Assembly: GCF_000255655.1 (NCBI RefSeq)
Contig: NZ_JH636434.1
Coordinates: forward strand, 1,689,066 to 1,753,065
Source: Schlesneria paludicola DSM 18645
GTDB lineage: Bacteria; Planctomycetota; Planctomycetia; Planctomycetales; Planctomycetaceae
Length of the DNA: 64,000 nucleotides
Direction: 5' to 3'
A program made the position numbers and the translations under genes. How positions within the stretch are numbered: position 1 is the stretch's first letter; every line of letters starts with the position of its first letter. The notes beneath the pieces were generated by a model that was not told where the DNA came from, ran no database searches, and saw nothing but the letters and a program-made list of their open reading frames with translations. Of this stretch, positions 39,900 to 48,922 are shown in pieces.

Positions 39900-40472
39900 T
39901 TAACTCGGCTGTCCAAATTCCTCGACGACGATATTGTCGTTCGTGTAGATGTCGATTTCCGACGCGATTCGTAGAGATTCACGGACGATTTCTCCGGCCG
40001 ATAAGGTGGAATGCCGAATCAGGCCCCTGGCCGCTGCAACCGCGTAGTTCCCTCCCGACCCAATCCCCAGGATGCCATCAGCCGGTTGGACCACGTCTCC
40101 CTGTCCGGTAATCAGCAAACTGTGCTCCGCGTCGACAACGATCATCATCGCCTCGAGCTTACGCAGAATCCGATCCGTGCGCCAGTCGCGGGCCAGTTCC
40201 GTCGCCGCACGAGGCAAGTTTCCAGGGAAGTTCTTTGCCTTCGCTTCGAATCGTTCGAGCAGCGAGAACGCATCCGCCGTCGAACCGGCGAACCCGACGA
40301 GCATTTTCCGATCGAGAATCCAACGAACCTTACGCGTGTCGGATTTCAGAATCGCGGTACCATACGTGACCTGCCCGTCGCCCCCTAAGGCGACCTTCCC
40401 TTGATGCCGGACAGCCAGAATCGTTGTGGAATGCGTTTCAACACGCGAGTACGACGTCGGTCTTTGAGTCAT
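39900..40472 (-). CDS. hslV: ATP-dependent protease peptidase subunit HslV
   Basis: 190 residues, proteasome-beta-like peptidase of the HslUV protease. From ATG 40472 the N-terminus is [22 protein letters not shown]: mature catalytic Thr16 (equal to the Thr1 of E. coli TTIVSVR) would be exposed by removal of a 15-residue propeptide, longer than the single Met of E. coli. The diagnostic [46 protein letters not shown] and [15 protein letters not shown] are all there. Starts at 40478 or 40514 are also in frame. HslU, the unfoldase partner normally encoded next door, is not in the neighbourhood: upstream is an esterase, downstream an acyl-CoA dehydrogenase. Confidence 0.95.
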   Translation of the reverse strand: MTQRPTSYSRVETHSTTILAVRHQGKVALGGDGQVTYGTAILKSDTRKVRWILDRKMLVGFAGSTADAFSLLERFEAKAKNFPGNLPRAATELARDWRTDRILRKLEAMMIVVDAEHSLLITGQGDVVQPADGILGIGSGGNYAVAAARGLIRHSTLSAGEIVRESLRIASEIDIYTNDNIVVEEFGQPS

Positions 40473-40525
40473 GAACATGGGCCTCACGAATTTTCCAGGA
40501 CATCGGAGCGACAAGTCCGGTCGAA

Positions 40526-41266
40526 TCAGACCGAGCGTTTTGCCGTCACTTCGTTCAGGAACACGGCGACGCGCTGCAGTACTTCAAGGGGGATTTCATG
40601 CCCGCCCGAGAACGGCAGAAACTCGACATCCGCTCCGGCCTGATTTAACAAATCTCGCAACCACCCGGCCGCCGCGAAAGGCAGTATCGGGTCATTCGAG
40701 CCATGTGATTGAAAGACGCGCAGCAGTTTGTGATGGGCCGCTCGTACACGCCAAACTTCTTCGTTCAGCAACGTTCCCGACAAGACAACCAACCCGGCCG
40801 GGTTTTCGTCAAGCTGCAGTGTGACATCGGTGGCCAGCATTGATCCTTGTGAGAATCCGCCCAGAACGAACCGACTGAGTGGCACCCCCGTTCGTTCGGA
40901 CCATTGTCGAATCAGCCCGACGAGCATTTCCCGCGCGACGGCCATATGGGGTGGATTGTCATTCCGAAGATCGCGAAATGACCCCAAGGCGGCGGCCATT
41001 TGTAGTCGGCGCATGTCAATCGGCCACCAGGCCCGCCCGTCGGGCATACCGAGATCTTCAAGACTCAACGGAGCTTCAGGAAACAGAAACTGGACTGAGG
41101 TCAATTTGGAATGCTTCAAAAGCATCTGTCCAATCGAGACCAAATCCGTTCCGGACGCTCCGTAGCCATGACACAGGATGACAACAGCATCAGGGTTCGT
41201 GCCATGCTCCAGTCGATCCGCGACATGGCACGTCAAACCATTCACGTGCTCGGTCGTCAATTTCAT
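40526..41266 (-). CDS. Phospholipase/carboxylesterase-family alpha/beta hydrolase
   Basis: 246 residues. The esterase nucleophile elbow GFSQGSM ([12 protein letters not shown]) is the hallmark of the acyl-protein-thioesterase/carboxylesterase type II family; the acid and base are in [10 protein letters not shown] and [12 protein letters not shown]. The [17 protein letters not shown] start gives the oxyanion loop. No signal peptide. Start ATG at 41266; stop is 54 bp upstream of the hslV start, so both are likely one unit. Likely acts on short-chain esters or lysophospholipids; the substrate cannot be told from the sequence. Confidence 0.87.
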   Translation of the reverse strand: MKLTTEHVNGLTCHVADRLEHGTNPDAVVILCHGYGASGTDLVSIGQMLLKHSKLTSVQFLFPEAPLSLEDLGMPDGRAWWPIDMRRLQMAAALGSFRDLRNDNPPHMAVAREMLVGLIRQWSERTGVPLSRFVLGGFSQGSMLATDVTLQLDENPAGLVVLSGTLLNEEVWRVRAAHHKLLRVFQSHGSNDPILPFAAAGWLRDLLNQAGADVEFLPFSGGHEIPLEVLQRVAVFLNEVTAKRSV

Positions 41267-41370
41267 AGATCACCAGTCCAAAAGAATATCGTCGTATAAG
41301 GAACGCAGGCAGTTCGGCCGGATGCCCGCGGCAGAACGCGGATCGCCTTGCCACGTCAAAAATCACCGCC

Positions 41371-42393
41371 TCAAAGCGTATTGGTCCATGTTCTGAGCGT
41401 CTCGCACAACTCCGAAACGGCCCCCGAATCGATCGTCTCGCGAGCAATGGGAATCGCAGTCTGAATCGAGTTCGCCCGATTCGCCGCAAGCAACCCAGCG
41501 GCGGCGTTGGCAATCACCATGTCACGTGCCGGGCCGGGCTCGCCCGCAAAAACGCGACGGATAATTTCGGCACTCTCAGCGGCATTGTTGACTCGTAGCG
41601 CCTCGACGCGGCATTCAGGCAACCCCAGCAAATCGGCACGCCACACCTGATGCAGAACCCCTGCGGGCGAGACTTCAAAGACCACCGTTTCGCCCCATAG
41701 GCTGACTTCATCCAATTCGTTGTTGCCGCAAACAACCAACGCCCGCTGGCACCCCAACTGATGGAGCGCATTGGCGAGCAGTTCGGCGACGGCGGTGCGG
41801 GTTGTTCCAATCACCTGATAGGTGGCTCGCGCCGGATTTGTCAGTGGTCCCAGCATGTTGAAGATCGTCCGAAAGCCAAGCTGCTTTCGCACGGGAATCA
41901 CATGCTTCATGGCCCCGTGCAACAACGGGGCAAAACAGAAACCAATCCCAACTTCGTCAATGCAACGACCAACCTCATTGGGTGTCAGGTTCAAGTTGAC
42001 GCCCATCGCTTCCAGCACGTCGGCCGACCCTGTAGTACTAGTTGCCCCTCGGTTGCCGTGCTTGGCGACAGGTTGCCCTGCGGCCGCCGCAACCAGGGCC
42101 GCCGCCGTGCTGATGTTAAAGGTGTGAAGCAGGTCGCCGCCCGTTCCACAGGTGTCGAGCAGCCCCGTTGAGCGGCAGACAATCGGAGTCGCGCGTTCAC
42201 GCATGGCACTGGCCGCACCGACCAGTTCACCGACCGACTCACCCCGACAGCGCAGTGCCGTTAGAAACGATGAGATTTCAATCTCGGAACATTGACCATC
42301 CATGATCGCACCGACAGCAGACTTCATGATGAAGGCCGATAGGGGTGTGCCCTCGAGCAATTCGTTTACGGCGATTTTCAGTTCGTCGATCAT
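41371..42393 (-). CDS. trpD: Anthranilate phosphoribosyltransferase
   Basis: 340 residues, the second step of tryptophan synthesis, joining anthranilate and PRPP. The PRPP/anthranilate motifs are intact: DTCGTGGDLLHTFNISTAAALVAAAAGQPVAKHGNRG (GTGGD loop and KHGNR), SADVLEAMGVN, FGFAPLLHGAMKHV in the variant FCFAPLLHGAMKHVIPVRKQLGFRTIFNMLGPLTNPA, and DEVSLWGET. Start ATG at 42393. No other trp gene is in the window, so trpD is unlinked here. It is followed by the esterase/hslV genes on the same strand with a 105-bp gap. Confidence 0.97.
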   Translation of the reverse strand: MIDELKIAVNELLEGTPLSAFIMKSAVGAIMDGQCSEIEISSFLTALRCRGESVGELVGAASAMRERATPIVCRSTGLLDTCGTGGDLLHTFNISTAAALVAAAAGQPVAKHGNRGATSTTGSADVLEAMGVNLNLTPNEVGRCIDEVGIGFCFAPLLHGAMKHVIPVRKQLGFRTIFNMLGPLTNPARATYQVIGTTRTAVAELLANALHQLGCQRALVVCGNNELDEVSLWGETVVFEVSPAGVLHQVWRADLLGLPECRVEALRVNNAAESAEIIRRVFAGEPGPARDMVIANAAAGLLAANRANSIQTAIPIARETIDSGAVSELCETLRTWTNTL

Positions 42394-42548
42394 GGGATAC
42401 CGAGGTCTTCAAATAGAAACAAAACGAAGAAAACGTGTGACGCAGGCCCGATCCGAGGACGGCGATCGGCGTGATGACGCGCACAAGAGTTTCAATCTTC
42501 CATCTCGTCGTCCGTCCGCATTTCAAATCTGCCGCGACACAAAAATAA

Positions 42549-42580
42549 GGCCGACATCTTCGATCAGGAAGATGTCGGCC
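42549..42580 (-). terminator. Rho-independent terminator behind the Gfo/Idh/MocA gene
   Basis: Perfect 13-bp stem (42549-42561 GGCCGACATCTTC with 42568-42580) around a 6-base loop. On the minus strand it is followed by TTATTTTT, and it lies 27 bp behind the stop of the gene at 42607, so it ends that transcript upstream of trpD. Confidence 0.93.
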
Positions 42581-42606
42581 GGACATATTCCAGGTCCGCT
42601 TTTCGA

Positions 42607-44022
42607 TCAAACGCTCACGTTGATCTCGTACCCTTTACGCTGCTCGCGGCCAATCCAGTGGGCCGCCTGCTTGTCGTTGACGATCTGTTCGGTCTTCGGA
42701 TCCCATTCGATCTTGCGACCAAGCCGAATTGCAATATTCGCCAAGTGACATGTCGTCATGGCGCGATGGTGCGAGTAAACATCACTGACGGGCAAACCGC
42801 GATCTTTGACGCAGTCGAAGAAGTTTGCCATATGCGCGTTCTTACCGCCCTTGGGGTCTTTGCCTTTGTAGAGTTCCCGCAGTAGCGTTTCTGGCAAGGG
42901 GTTGTTCGCGAGATCTTCAACGGGTGCACCCGACAATTTTCCGCGGCTGACGAAGATCCGCCCTTCGGTTCCTTCAATCAGCACGCCATTGTCGCCTTCG
43001 CTGCGAATTTCGAGTTCGGCCCCATCGGCAAACTTCGCAGTGACGTTGAATTCTGTGGCGACGTTGTACCGATTGGATTCGGTCGGCATTCCATTCTGGA
43101 GTGGAACAGGATGCGTGGCAGTTCCTTCCACAGAGATTGGCCCGCTGTGATCCATGCCCAGCGCCCACATCCCGATATCGACGTGGTGTGCACCCCAGTC
43201 CGTCATTTTTCCACCGGAATACTCGTACCACCAACGGAACTCGTAGTGGGTCCGTGATTCTGGATAGTGCTTGTTATTGCCAATGCCGCCGAGCAAATAG
43301 TCGGTCATCGGGGCCTGGCCGAGCCACATGTCCCAATTGAGATTTGCAGGCACATCGGCTTTCGGCAAAGCCTGACTCGAGGGTGCACCGCCGATCGAAC
43401 AAGTGACTTTCTTGATATTACCCAAGCGTCCGCTGCGAGCAATGGCAACCGCTTTTAAGAACTGATTCTGAATTTTGCCTTCGTTGGCCGACATTTCCGA
43501 GCGTTGCTGCGTGCCAACTTGGAAAACGCGTTTGGTCTCGTTCAGAACCTTGATGATCTGTTTTCCTTCAAGGATCGTCAGCGTCAGCGGCTTTTCGCAA
43601 TAGACATCCTTGCCCGCCTGCATCGCTTCGATGGCAATCTTGGAGTGCCAGTGGTCGGTCGTGACAATCGTGACGACGTCGACGTCTTTGCGATCGAGCA
43701 GCTTGCGATAATCTTCGTACATTTCCGGAACGGCGTCATTGCCCTTCTTGGCCTGAATCTCGTGCACACGATCGCGACCTTTTTCCACGTGCAGTCGGTC
43801 CACATCGCAGACCGCGACACAGTCTGAAAATTCCAGTGCGTTCGGCCCCACCCCGTTCCAGCGGTCTCCGGTTCCGATGCAGCCAAGTACAGGACGATTG
43901 TTCACGAGTTGCCGACCGAGCGCGAGATTGCTGGTCGACGTGAACCAGTAGGGCAAAGTCGCCCCGGCCAGCGCGGCCGTCGACGTTTTCAAAAAATCGC
44001 GACGATGGGATCGGTGACTCAT
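42607..44022 (-). CDS. Tat-exported Gfo/Idh/MocA-family oxidoreductase
   Basis: 471 residues. Twin-arginine-like leader [20 protein letters not shown] at the N-terminus, then a Rossmann dinucleotide-binding domain ([15 protein letters not shown]) with [32 protein letters not shown], the motif that contacts nicotinamide and carries the conserved EKP lysine. The C-terminal alpha/beta domain includes [13 protein letters not shown] and [38 protein letters not shown] in outline. Exported Gfo/Idh/MocA members are typical of planctomycetes; the cofactor NAD(P) is probably carried out bound to the folded protein. Start ATG at 44022 has GAGGAG upstream. Sugar or inositol derivatives are probable substrates. 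Ends in a strong terminator. Confidence 0.93.
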   Translation of the reverse strand: [471 protein letters not shown]

Positions 44023-44198
44023 GGGGTGCTCCTCAGCGGCAAAGAAGTCTGATTCAGAACGTATCAATGACCGTGACACTCTAACCTTTTGCAAGAAAGA
44101 GGTGCAAACGCGGCCATGCGGACACACCTTGAAAAATCGTGACCGAATCGAGATCGCACTCCAATCGCTCGCTCGCTGGTTAACCCTCGCCCCCTCCT

Positions 44199-44250
44199 CG
44201 TTACCAAGCTCCTGCTTCGTTCCTCGTTACCAAGCTCCTGCTTGGTAACG
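44199..44250. repeat. REP-like repeats, two copies (one half, one palindrome)
   Basis: The element CGTTACCAAGCTCCTGCTT occurs at 44199-44217 as a half copy and again at 44225-44250 in a full palindromic form CGTTACCAAG...CTTGGTAACG with loop CTCCTG. Such imperfect palindromes, interspersed between genes, are of the REP type found in many bacterial genomes including planctomycetes. Relationship to a transposase (RAYT) cannot be told from this window. Confidence 0.75.
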
Positions 44251-44324
44251 CCTCTTGCAATCGTGCCTACTGTCGAGTGCAAAAGCGACCTGGGACGCTT
44301 CTGCACACTCTGGGGGCGGCAGAG

Positions 44325-44350
44325 CGTTCCCAAGCGGGAGCTTGGGAACG
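44325..44350. repeat. REP-like palindrome, variant copy
   Basis: 26-bp palindrome CGTTCCCAAG...CTTGGGAACG with central CGGGAG, sharing the CAAGC core with the copies 75-125 bp upstream (GTTCCC in place of GTTACC). The three copies lie in one intergenic region. A degenerate trace, CTTCGTTCCCAAG, occurs also near 32500. Confidence 0.75.
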
Positions 44351-44397
44351 AGGAAAATAATCCGCGTTCGTTCTGCAGGCTCAATGGAATGCAAAAT

Positions 44398-44423
44398 AGC
44401 CCGGCCGTGAAAGGAGCCGGGCT
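44398..44423 (-). terminator. Rho-independent terminator behind the DUF309 gene
   Basis: Eight-bp GC-rich stem AGCCCGGC (44398-44405) / GCCGGGCT (44416-44423) with a 10-base loop. On the minus strand it is followed by ATTTTGC and it lies 31 bp behind the stop at 44454, so it ends that gene. Confidence 0.85.
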
Positions 44424-44453
44424 ATCGATGGCAGCGTAGGATCTCCGAATACT

Positions 44454-45020
44454 TCAGGAAATCTGCAGCGTTTCGGTGTTCAGCACGAAGGGGAACACGC
44501 GTGTCGGCTCATGCGGTGAACCAATTTTGTCTTTGTAGGAAATCTGTGCGGCACGGTCTGCGGCGAATTGCAGCGTGGTGAATTCGAGTCCGCAGAAATA
44601 TTCCGTCCCCACTTCGGCCGCAACGTCTGCGAAGACTTCGCCTGCCGACGCGGCATGACGGCGCACCCCGTGGATGCTGTTTTCGCGAACCTTCACGCCG
44701 GCGGCTGACAGCTTGACCAGCCCCTTCAAGAATCGGCCGACTGGCGAATCATTGCCGGTTGTTCGCAGCAAACGTTCCCATTCTTCGTGCGATTCCCAGT
44801 AGTAACCGTGATTGAAGTAGTCGAGGGCGAGCAGGTAATGGCGGTTTTCGGCCCAAGTACCGGCAGTCAGTACCTTCGGCGACGGTGATTTCCGTTGATA
44901 GCTGTGACCGCGGGCATCGCGATAAGGATGCGGCGTATCGGTTCCCGGAACGTACGTGTAACCTGGCAGGTCCGTCGACGGAAGCAGGCGCGGGGCGACT
45001 TCTGTTGGCGGAGTAATCAT
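44454..45020 (-). CDS. DUF309 family protein
   Basis: 188 residues from the ATG at 45020, preceded by AAAGGAT. The conserved helix-rich core is [25 protein letters not shown] (near residues 70-94) with [30 protein letters not shown] after it; the WESHE-W motif is the hallmark of DUF309. Proteins with this core often occur in plants and bacteria without assigned function; the His/Glu residues could bind a metal. The N-terminal 60 residues are Pro-rich ([24 protein letters not shown]) and not conserved in the core family. The frame is open to 45122, but this upstream part is low-complexity Lys/Thr/Ser. Confidence 0.85.
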   Translation of the reverse strand: MITPPTEVAPRLLPSTDLPGYTYVPGTDTPHPYRDARGHSYQRKSPSPKVLTAGTWAENRHYLLALDYFNHGYYWESHEEWERLLRTTGNDSPVGRFLKGLVKLSAAGVKVRENSIHGVRRHAASAGEVFADVAAEVGTEYFCGLEFTTLQFAADRAAQISYKDKIGSPHEPTRVFPFVLNTETLQIS

Positions 45021-45445
45021 TTGTCGATCCTTTGACTTCGAAGTTTTCGTGTCTGTTTTGGTGTTTGCCTTTGATGTTCGCTCAGAACGTCCCCTTTGGT
45101 TGATGACGGGCATGCGGCACAATTCCTGTGAGAAGGTTAGGGAAATCCGGCCGGCTGTTGAGGGAAGATCATTCTCACGACTCGACTGACGGTGAATTCA
45201 ATTCACGTCGTCGTCTAAAAAGTCGTGCACAAATAATCCACGAACGTTATATCGCAAGATGGCGACCGCTCTATTCCCAAAATGTGGCCCAACAATCACT
45301 TGAGGCGAGTTCTGATCGAGACCGCGACCGAGTCGATCGGCCCTCTGACTGGCATCAGCGGCAGGTCCCGAGTTGTATTCCAGAGTACCAATTCGTTGAC
45401 AAAAGTGGAGAGAGATCTTCTGTTTTTTCCGATATCAGACGGAAA
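45021..45445. other. Intergenic region between DUF309 and sufE genes
   Basis: 425 bp with no gene, repeat or strong stem-loop that I can support. It should hold the promoter of the DUF309 gene (minus) and the 3' flank of sufE. Confidence 0.35.
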
Positions 45446-45862
45446 TCATCCGTGAATCGCCCGCAATTCTCGTTTGATCCGTGAAATAACGCCCCGGAAA
45501 CCCTGCTGGCGCGTCATTCCCAGCACGGACGTCAAACCCAAGTGTGCCACCATATCATCGGGCATGGACAGCGCCTCGGAAATCTCACAGCCTTCCAACC
45601 CTTGCACCACCATCGCTACGAGTCCCCGAATCGTCGGTGACTTGCGGGGCACGTCGGCTTCAAGATGGATCAGTCCCTGGTTGGCCGTGACCCACATGTG
45701 CACCGGCGTCTGGCATTCCTGAATACGACAAGTATCAGGAAACGGAATGGCGCGCCGGGTCGATGAAATGTCGGGCAGTTCATTCGAGAAATCGACCAGC
45801 CACTCGAGCTTCTCTTCGGGTTCCAACTCAACAAATTCTTCGATCAATTCGGAAAGACGCAT
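45446..45862 (-). CDS. sufE: SufE-family sulfur acceptor protein
   Basis: 138 residues. SufE accepts persulfide sulfur from the cysteine desulfurase SufS during Fe-S cluster assembly. The sulfur-accepting Cys is in CRIQECQTPVHMW (second Cys, about residue 50), with PDTCRI before it and the conserved helix EEKLEWLVDFSNELP at the start. IRGLVAMVVQGLEG and GLTSVLGMTRQQGFRGVISRIKREL match the family end. ATG at 45862. SufS is encoded 9 kb away at 55033, so the pair is split. Cytosolic. Confidence 0.95.
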   Translation of the reverse strand: MRLSELIEEFVELEPEEKLEWLVDFSNELPDISSTRRAIPFPDTCRIQECQTPVHMWVTANQGLIHLEADVPRKSPTIRGLVAMVVQGLEGCEISEALSMPDDMVAHLGLTSVLGMTRQQGFRGVISRIKRELRAIHG

Positions 45863-46204
45863 CGTATGGGGGACTCACAAGTGACAGGTTGACAATTGTC
45901 CGGCAGGCAAAAACGTCGCAGACGCTGCAACATTCTACACCATCATAATCGTTCCGCGATTATCGCAGTAAAACACGACGCGCCGCAAACTTTAACCAAT
46001 CGATTCACTTGCCGTAATCAGCCCGAATCGACATCACTTTGTCCCTCGACAGGATTATCCAGGCATGTCAATCTGGAGCAATCGACGCATGCGTGCCGAT
46101 ACGGGGTCAGATGTCGCGCCGGCGTGCGCGGTCCCGATCAAAGATCAAACAACGTTGTGGCGTCGCCGGCAGAGCTTGTCGAGCGGCGTGAAGGCTGCCA
46201 GTTC
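45863..46204. other. Intergenic region between divergent sufE and glgA
   Basis: 342 bp. The glgA frame is open back to 45896, but no family sequence precedes ATG 46205. It should hold divergent promoters; no repeats or stem-loops are evident. Confidence 0.35.
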
Positions 46205-47740
46205 ATGCGGATCGTACTCGCCAGTTCCGAAGCAGTTCCCTTTTCGAAAACCGGCGGACTTGCCGATGTCGCCGCGGCGCTGCCCAAGGCACTGGGACAA
46301 ATTGGTCACGAAGTTTCGTTGATCACACCTCACTATCCGCGAATGATCTCGAAGGGGGGCGAACAAGCACCGCCAATCGAGCCAACGGGCATTTCACTTC
46401 GCGTGATGGTCGGTTCCAAACAAGTGGAAGGCCGAATCCTCAGGTCTACCTTGCCGGGGTCCAAAGTCACGGTTTACCTGATCGATCAGCCTGGGTATTT
46501 CGATCGTGCAGGGTTGTATGTCGAGCACGATCAGGACTATCGCGATAACAGCGAACGCTTCATTTTCTTCAGCCGCGCGGTCATGGAAGCGATTCGATTG
46601 CTGAACCTGAGGCCCGATATCGTTCACGCCAACGACTGGCAGACAGGCCTCGTCCCCGCCCTGGTCAACATCGAATATCGAGGCACCCCGGGCTTTGAAC
46701 AAACCGCGTCCGTCTTCACAATTCACAACATGGCCTTCCAGGGCCAGTTCTGGCATTGGGACATGCTGCTAACCGGATTGGACTGGAAGTACTTCAACTG
46801 GAAACAGATGGAATGTTACGGCCATCTGAATCTCTTGAAGACAGGAATCACCTTCGCGGATCTGGTCACGACTGTCAGTCCAACGTACGCACGCGAGATC
46901 CGAACCCCTGAGTTTGGCTGTGGTTTGAATGGAGCATTAACGTCGCGTCAGGCCGATCTTGTCGGAATTCTGAATGGGGTTGATACCGAAGTCTGGAATC
47001 CTCAGACCGATACAAAAATCGTGAAAACCTATTCGGCGTCGACACTGAACGCGGGCAAAGCCGCTTGTAAGGCGGCAGTTCAAGAACGCCTGGGGCTGCC
47101 GAAAAATCCGTCGGTCCTGCTACTGGGCAGCATCTCGCGCATGACGCATCAGAAAGGGTTTCAACTGGTCGAGCAATGTGCGTCCATGCTGCTCGATCAG
47201 GACATCCAGCTCATTTTTCTTGGATCAGGCGAACCACGTTTCGAGGGCTTGCTGCAAGACCTGGCGCGTCAGAAGCCCGACAAGGTTGCAACGACGATCG
47301 GCTACGATGAAGAGCTGTCGCATCAGATCGAAGCGGGCGCCGACGCGTTTCTGATGCCGAGTGAGTTTGAGCCGTGCGGGTTGAACCAAATGTACAGCCT
47401 GATCTATGGAACGGTCCCGATTGTTCGCGCGGTCGGCGGGCTGGCTGATTCCGTCGTCGATGCCACCGACGAGAACGTTGAGAAAGGAATTGCGAACGGC
47501 TTCAGCTTCCGCGAATTCCGCAGCGACGTTCTGTTCTGGAACATCTGTCGCGCCCGATCCATGTTCTCTGATCCTCAGAAATGGAATCGTCTGCAGCAGG
47601 TCGGAATGAAACAAGACTGGTCCTGGAAGTCGAGCGCGAACGAGTATGTTCGCGTCTATGACCGTGCCCTGGCCAAGCGAACGGCTCCTGTCGGTATTGG
47701 TGCGGGAGCGAGCAACCACGACAATTCGCCACAGAATTGA
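46205..47740 (+). CDS. glgA: Glycogen synthase (ADP-glucose dependent)
   Basis: 511 residues. GlgA transfers glucose from ADP-glucose to the growing alpha-1,4-glucan. N-terminal GT5 domain: MRIVLASSEAVPFSKTGGLADV with the ADP-glucose-binding KTGGL, then ALPKALGQIGHEVSL and IVHANDWQTGLVPALV. C-terminal domain: LLGSISRMTHQKGF, LPSEFEPCGLNQ in the form MPSEFEPCGLNQMYSL, and GTVPIVRAVGGLADSV, the glucose/ADP pocket. The C-terminal 25 residues (KRTAPVGIGAG...) extend a little past the usual end. Start ATG 46205 fits the conserved N-terminus; AAGG lies 15 bases upstream. glgC lies 17 kb away, so the glycogen genes are dispersed. galT follows by 165 bp. Confidence 0.96.
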   Translation: MRIVLASSEAVPFSKTGGLADVAAALPKALGQIGHEVSLITPHYPRMISKGGEQAPPIEPTGISLRVMVGSKQVEGRILRSTLPGSKVTVYLIDQPGYFDRAGLYVEHDQDYRDNSERFIFFSRAVMEAIRLLNLRPDIVHANDWQTGLVPALVNIEYRGTPGFEQTASVFTIHNMAFQGQFWHWDMLLTGLDWKYFNWKQMECYGHLNLLKTGITFADLVTTVSPTYAREIRTPEFGCGLNGALTSRQADLVGILNGVDTEVWNPQTDTKIVKTYSASTLNAGKAACKAAVQERLGLPKNPSVLLLGSISRMTHQKGFQLVEQCASMLLDQDIQLIFLGSGEPRFEGLLQDLARQKPDKVATTIGYDEELSHQIEAGADAFLMPSEFEPCGLNQMYSLIYGTVPIVRAVGGLADSVVDATDENVEKGIANGFSFREFRSDVLFWNICRARSMFSDPQKWNRLQQVGMKQDWSWKSSANEYVRVYDRALAKRTAPVGIGAGASNHDNSPQN

Positions 47741-47905
47741 TACCGTTCAGCGCATCCTTCCACCAGAACACAGATCGCGTGGGACTGATCACAAATGGCT
47801 GTGTGACAGCGTTTCCGGCCTCCATGGCGAATGGTCATCAGAAGCGGCATTCAGGCGACACAGCAGAAAACTTCGCCTGATATCGACTCGAAAGAATTGA
47901 ACGCC

Positions 47906-48922
47906 ATGCCGGAATTTCGTAAGGACCCGCTCTTCGACCGGTGGGTCGTGATTGCCCCCGAACGTGCAAATCGCCCATTTGAAATCCTGGACGCAACGGT
48001 CTCGCAGTCGACGTTCGACGATCCATTTGCCGAAGGAAATGAATCGGCCACTCCCTCCGAAGTTTTGGCCTATCGGAATGCGGGTTCAACCGCCAACGGC
48101 CCAGGCTGGCGTGTCCGAATTGTTCCAAACCAATTTCCCGCAGTCGATCGCAATGGCGGCCTTGGAACACACTCGGACGGGTTGAATCTCACCGTCGAGG
48201 CCTGGGGCGTTCATGACGTCATCGTCGAATGCCCGCATTGCGAATCGAATCTTTCTCATTTGAGCGTCGAGAACGTTCGCGAGGTCTTCCTGGCTTATCG
48301 CGACCGGATGCTGGATCTCAAAGGTGATCCTCGGATCGCTCATATTTCGATCTTTAAGAATCAGGGCCAATCCGCGGGCGCATCGGTGCGACATTCACAC
48401 TCACAGCTGATTGCAACTCCGATTGTGCCGCCATTGATTCAAGAGGAGCTGTCACGCGCCCTGGACCACTATGAAAAGACGAGCCAATCGATTTATCAGA
48501 AGATCATCGAAGACGAACTGCGGATAGGGGCCCGCGTGGTGCTCGCAACAGATCACTTTGTGGCAATTTGCCCCTTTGCCAGCCGATTCAGCTTTGAAAC
48601 CTGGATCATCCCCCAACGCTCGAACAGCCACTATTTTCAGCTCACGCCGATCGAAGTGGACGACCTGGGGACGGTGGTGAAGACAATTCTGTGCAAGCTG
48701 GAACTGGCTTGCGACAATCCCCCCTACAACCTGGCCATTCACACGGCACCGGTCCGCGCGGAAGATCATCCCTCGTTTTCATGGCATCTCGAAATTCTGC
48801 CGCGAATCTCGGGGATTGCCGGGTTTGAATGGGGGGCGGGCATCCATATTAATTCCATGCCCCCCGAACAGGCCGCAGCGACACTCAGGTCGACGGCCTG
48901 CGATCACATGATCGAGAAGTAG
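47906..48922 (+). CDS. galT: Galactose-1-phosphate uridylyltransferase
   Basis: 338 residues of the HIT-superfamily GalT, which exchanges UMP between UDP-glucose and galactose 1-phosphate (Leloir pathway). The catalytic His-x-His-x-Gln is [16 protein letters not shown], where the nucleophilic His is the second of the pair; E. coli has HPHGQ, so Ser replaces Pro. The zinc ligands are [12 protein letters not shown] (Cys-x2-Cys) plus the His. [26 protein letters not shown] is the typical N-terminus. The frame extends back to 47831 without family sequence. Its 3' end overlaps the convergent AAA ATPase gene by 19 bp. The neighbouring glgA suggests use of glucose 1-phosphate for storage. Confidence 0.95.
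   Translation: MPEFRKDPLFDRWVVIAPERANRPFEILDATVSQSTFDDPFAEGNESATPSEVLAYRNAGSTANGPGWRVRIVPNQFPAVDRNGGLGTHSDGLNLTVEAWGVHDVIVECPHCESNLSHLSVENVREVFLAYRDRMLDLKGDPRIAHISIFKNQGQSAGASVRHSHSQLIATPIVPPLIQEELSRALDHYEKTSQSIYQKIIEDELRIGARVVLATDHFVAICPFASRFSFETWIIPQRSNSHYFQLTPIEVDDLGTVVKTILCKLELACDNPPYNLAIHTAPVRAEDHPSFSWHLEILPRISGIAGFEWGAGIHINSMPPEQAAATLRSTACDHMIEK

Larger units (their letters stand above)
44023..44453. other. Intergenic region with REP-like palindromes and a terminator
   Basis: About 430 bp between two minus-strand genes. It carries the upstream promoter region of the Gfo/Idh/MocA gene, three copies of a GTTACCAAGC/GTTCCCAAGC-type element (listed separately) and the terminator of the DUF309 gene at 44398-44423. 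No gene is recognisable in it. Confidence 0.5.

Noticed and set aside
48904-48922. Possible frameshift or misassembly at the galT/ATPase overlap
   Set aside because: Both proteins end normally within the overlap, so it is a genuine tail-to-tail overlap.
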